NCBI RefSeq assembly: GCF_022835695.1
Contig: NZ_BQUV01000001.1
Span: forward strand, 186,001 to 250,000
DNA length: 64,000 nt
Reading direction: 5' to 3'
Origin: Bradyrhizobium sp. Ce-3
GTDB lineage: Bacteria > Pseudomonadota > Alphaproteobacteria > Rhizobiales > Xanthobacteraceae
The first letter of the stretch is position 1. Every line of letters starts with the position of its first letter. The translations under genes and the position numbers were made by a program. Under the pieces are notes generated by a model. That model had not been told where the DNA came from, made no database searches, and was given only the letters and a program-made list of their open reading frames with translations. Of the stretch, positions 63,639 to 64,000 are shown one piece after another.

Positions 63639-64000
63639 CTATCTCGGCAGCGCGAGCGCGCGTTGCGCGATCAGGCTGCGCTGGATTTCGTTGGTCCCGA
63701 TGCTGATCACCCACATCAGCGAATGCCGAAGGTTCTGCTCGAAGCGGCCATTGTCGATGGCGCCCGGCATCTGCTCGGACAGCGCGGCGCGCATCCCGAG
63801 GATGTCGAGCGCGGCCTCGCCGAAACGTTCCATCAGCTCGCCGGAGAACACCTTGCTGATCGCGCCATACTCCGGCGGTGTCACGCCGTCGGCGGCGAGC
63901 TCGGCACAGTGCATCATCAAGAGACGGCCGATCTCGATCTCGGACGCCAGGGTCGCCATCCTGTCGCGGACGATCGGGTCGTCGGCCAGGGACCGATCGG
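63639..64000 (-). CDS. Acyl-CoA dehydrogenase, C-terminal fragment (cut by window edge)
   Basis: About 120 residues remain: MATLASEIEIGRLLMMHCAELA, then ISKVFSGELMERFGEAALDILG and ISIGTNEIQRSLIAQRALALPR, the C-terminal helical domain of acyl-CoA dehydrogenases. The catalytic residue and FAD contacts lie beyond 64000. It precedes the CoA-transferase with a 10-bp gap, suggesting one operon. Confidence 0.9.
   Translation of the reverse strand, partial: DRSLADDPIVRDRMATLASEIEIGRLLMMHCAELAADGVTPPEYGAISKVFSGELMERFGEAALDILGMRAALSEQMPGAIDNGRFEQNLRHSLMWVISIGTNEIQRSLIAQRALALPR

Overview
The window is a GC-rich stretch of an alphaproteobacterial chromosome. Gene content, codon use and the style of the dispersed hairpin repeats look most like Bradyrhizobium or a close relative. 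That assignment is inference, because no rRNA or other phylogenetic marker is present. I recognised no tRNA, rRNA, CRISPR array, transposase or integrase. Coding density is high. Most genes stand alone or form short operons, many beside a divergently transcribed regulator with a visible inverted-repeat operator.

Layout. 1-6.8 kb: LOG-family fragment, dicarboxylate symporter, a DUF5993/DsbB-like pair, a GST, an SDR, a Lin0512-family protein with an MFS exporter, and a LysR regulator. 7-13.3 kb: a Tat-exported beta-helix protein with GH110-like motifs, a GNAT, a PadR/O-methyltransferase operon, a YjbR protein, a histidine phosphatase and a GlxA-type regulator. 13.4-18 kb: HD hydrolase, SRPBCC protein, class III adenylate cyclase, small membrane protein, a TPR-like/winged-helix regulator and a beta-propeller protein. 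18-24.6 kb: MFS transporter, orphan amide/urea-type binding protein, small P-loop ATPase, AhpD-like protein and a BamA away from its usual neighbours. 24.7-30.6 kb: OmpR-type two-component pair divergent from bamA, EF-hand protein, OhrR/Ohr peroxide module, cupin, DHA2 exporter. 30.8-44.4 kb: three LysR regulators beside transporter genes, M20 peptidase, PAT-like acetyltransferase, DUF899, a MarR/EamA operon, a MarR-GNAT fusion, a peptide-deformylase-like protein lacking metal ligands, and a serine hydrolase.

44.6-54 kb is more accessory. It has a VOC protein, a GST, three copies of a double-hairpin repeat or its relative (a fourth lies at 54.3 kb), a LysR/SDR/F420-reductase-like module, and two tandem RTX proteins that share their N- and C-terminal modules.

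54-64 kb looks like an integration hot spot. A decayed 75-codon 3' end of guaA and a second 16-bp copy of the guaA terminus bracket a TetR/GST pair. To the right lies a catabolic cluster: DUF35 zinc-ribbon protein, thiolase-like protein, two class III CoA-transferases, Rieske oxygenase and ferredoxin-type reductase, solitary HicB-like protein, MarR regulator and acyl-CoA dehydrogenase. I infer that this cluster is island cargo for oxidising and CoA-activating an aromatic or alicyclic acid. The substrate cannot be read from sequence.

The observations most worth following are the guaA/att scars, the metal-ligand-less deformylase, the MarR-GNAT gene whose perfect 22-bp operator abuts its start codon, a 22-bp element shared by two distant divergent promoters, and the twin RTX genes.
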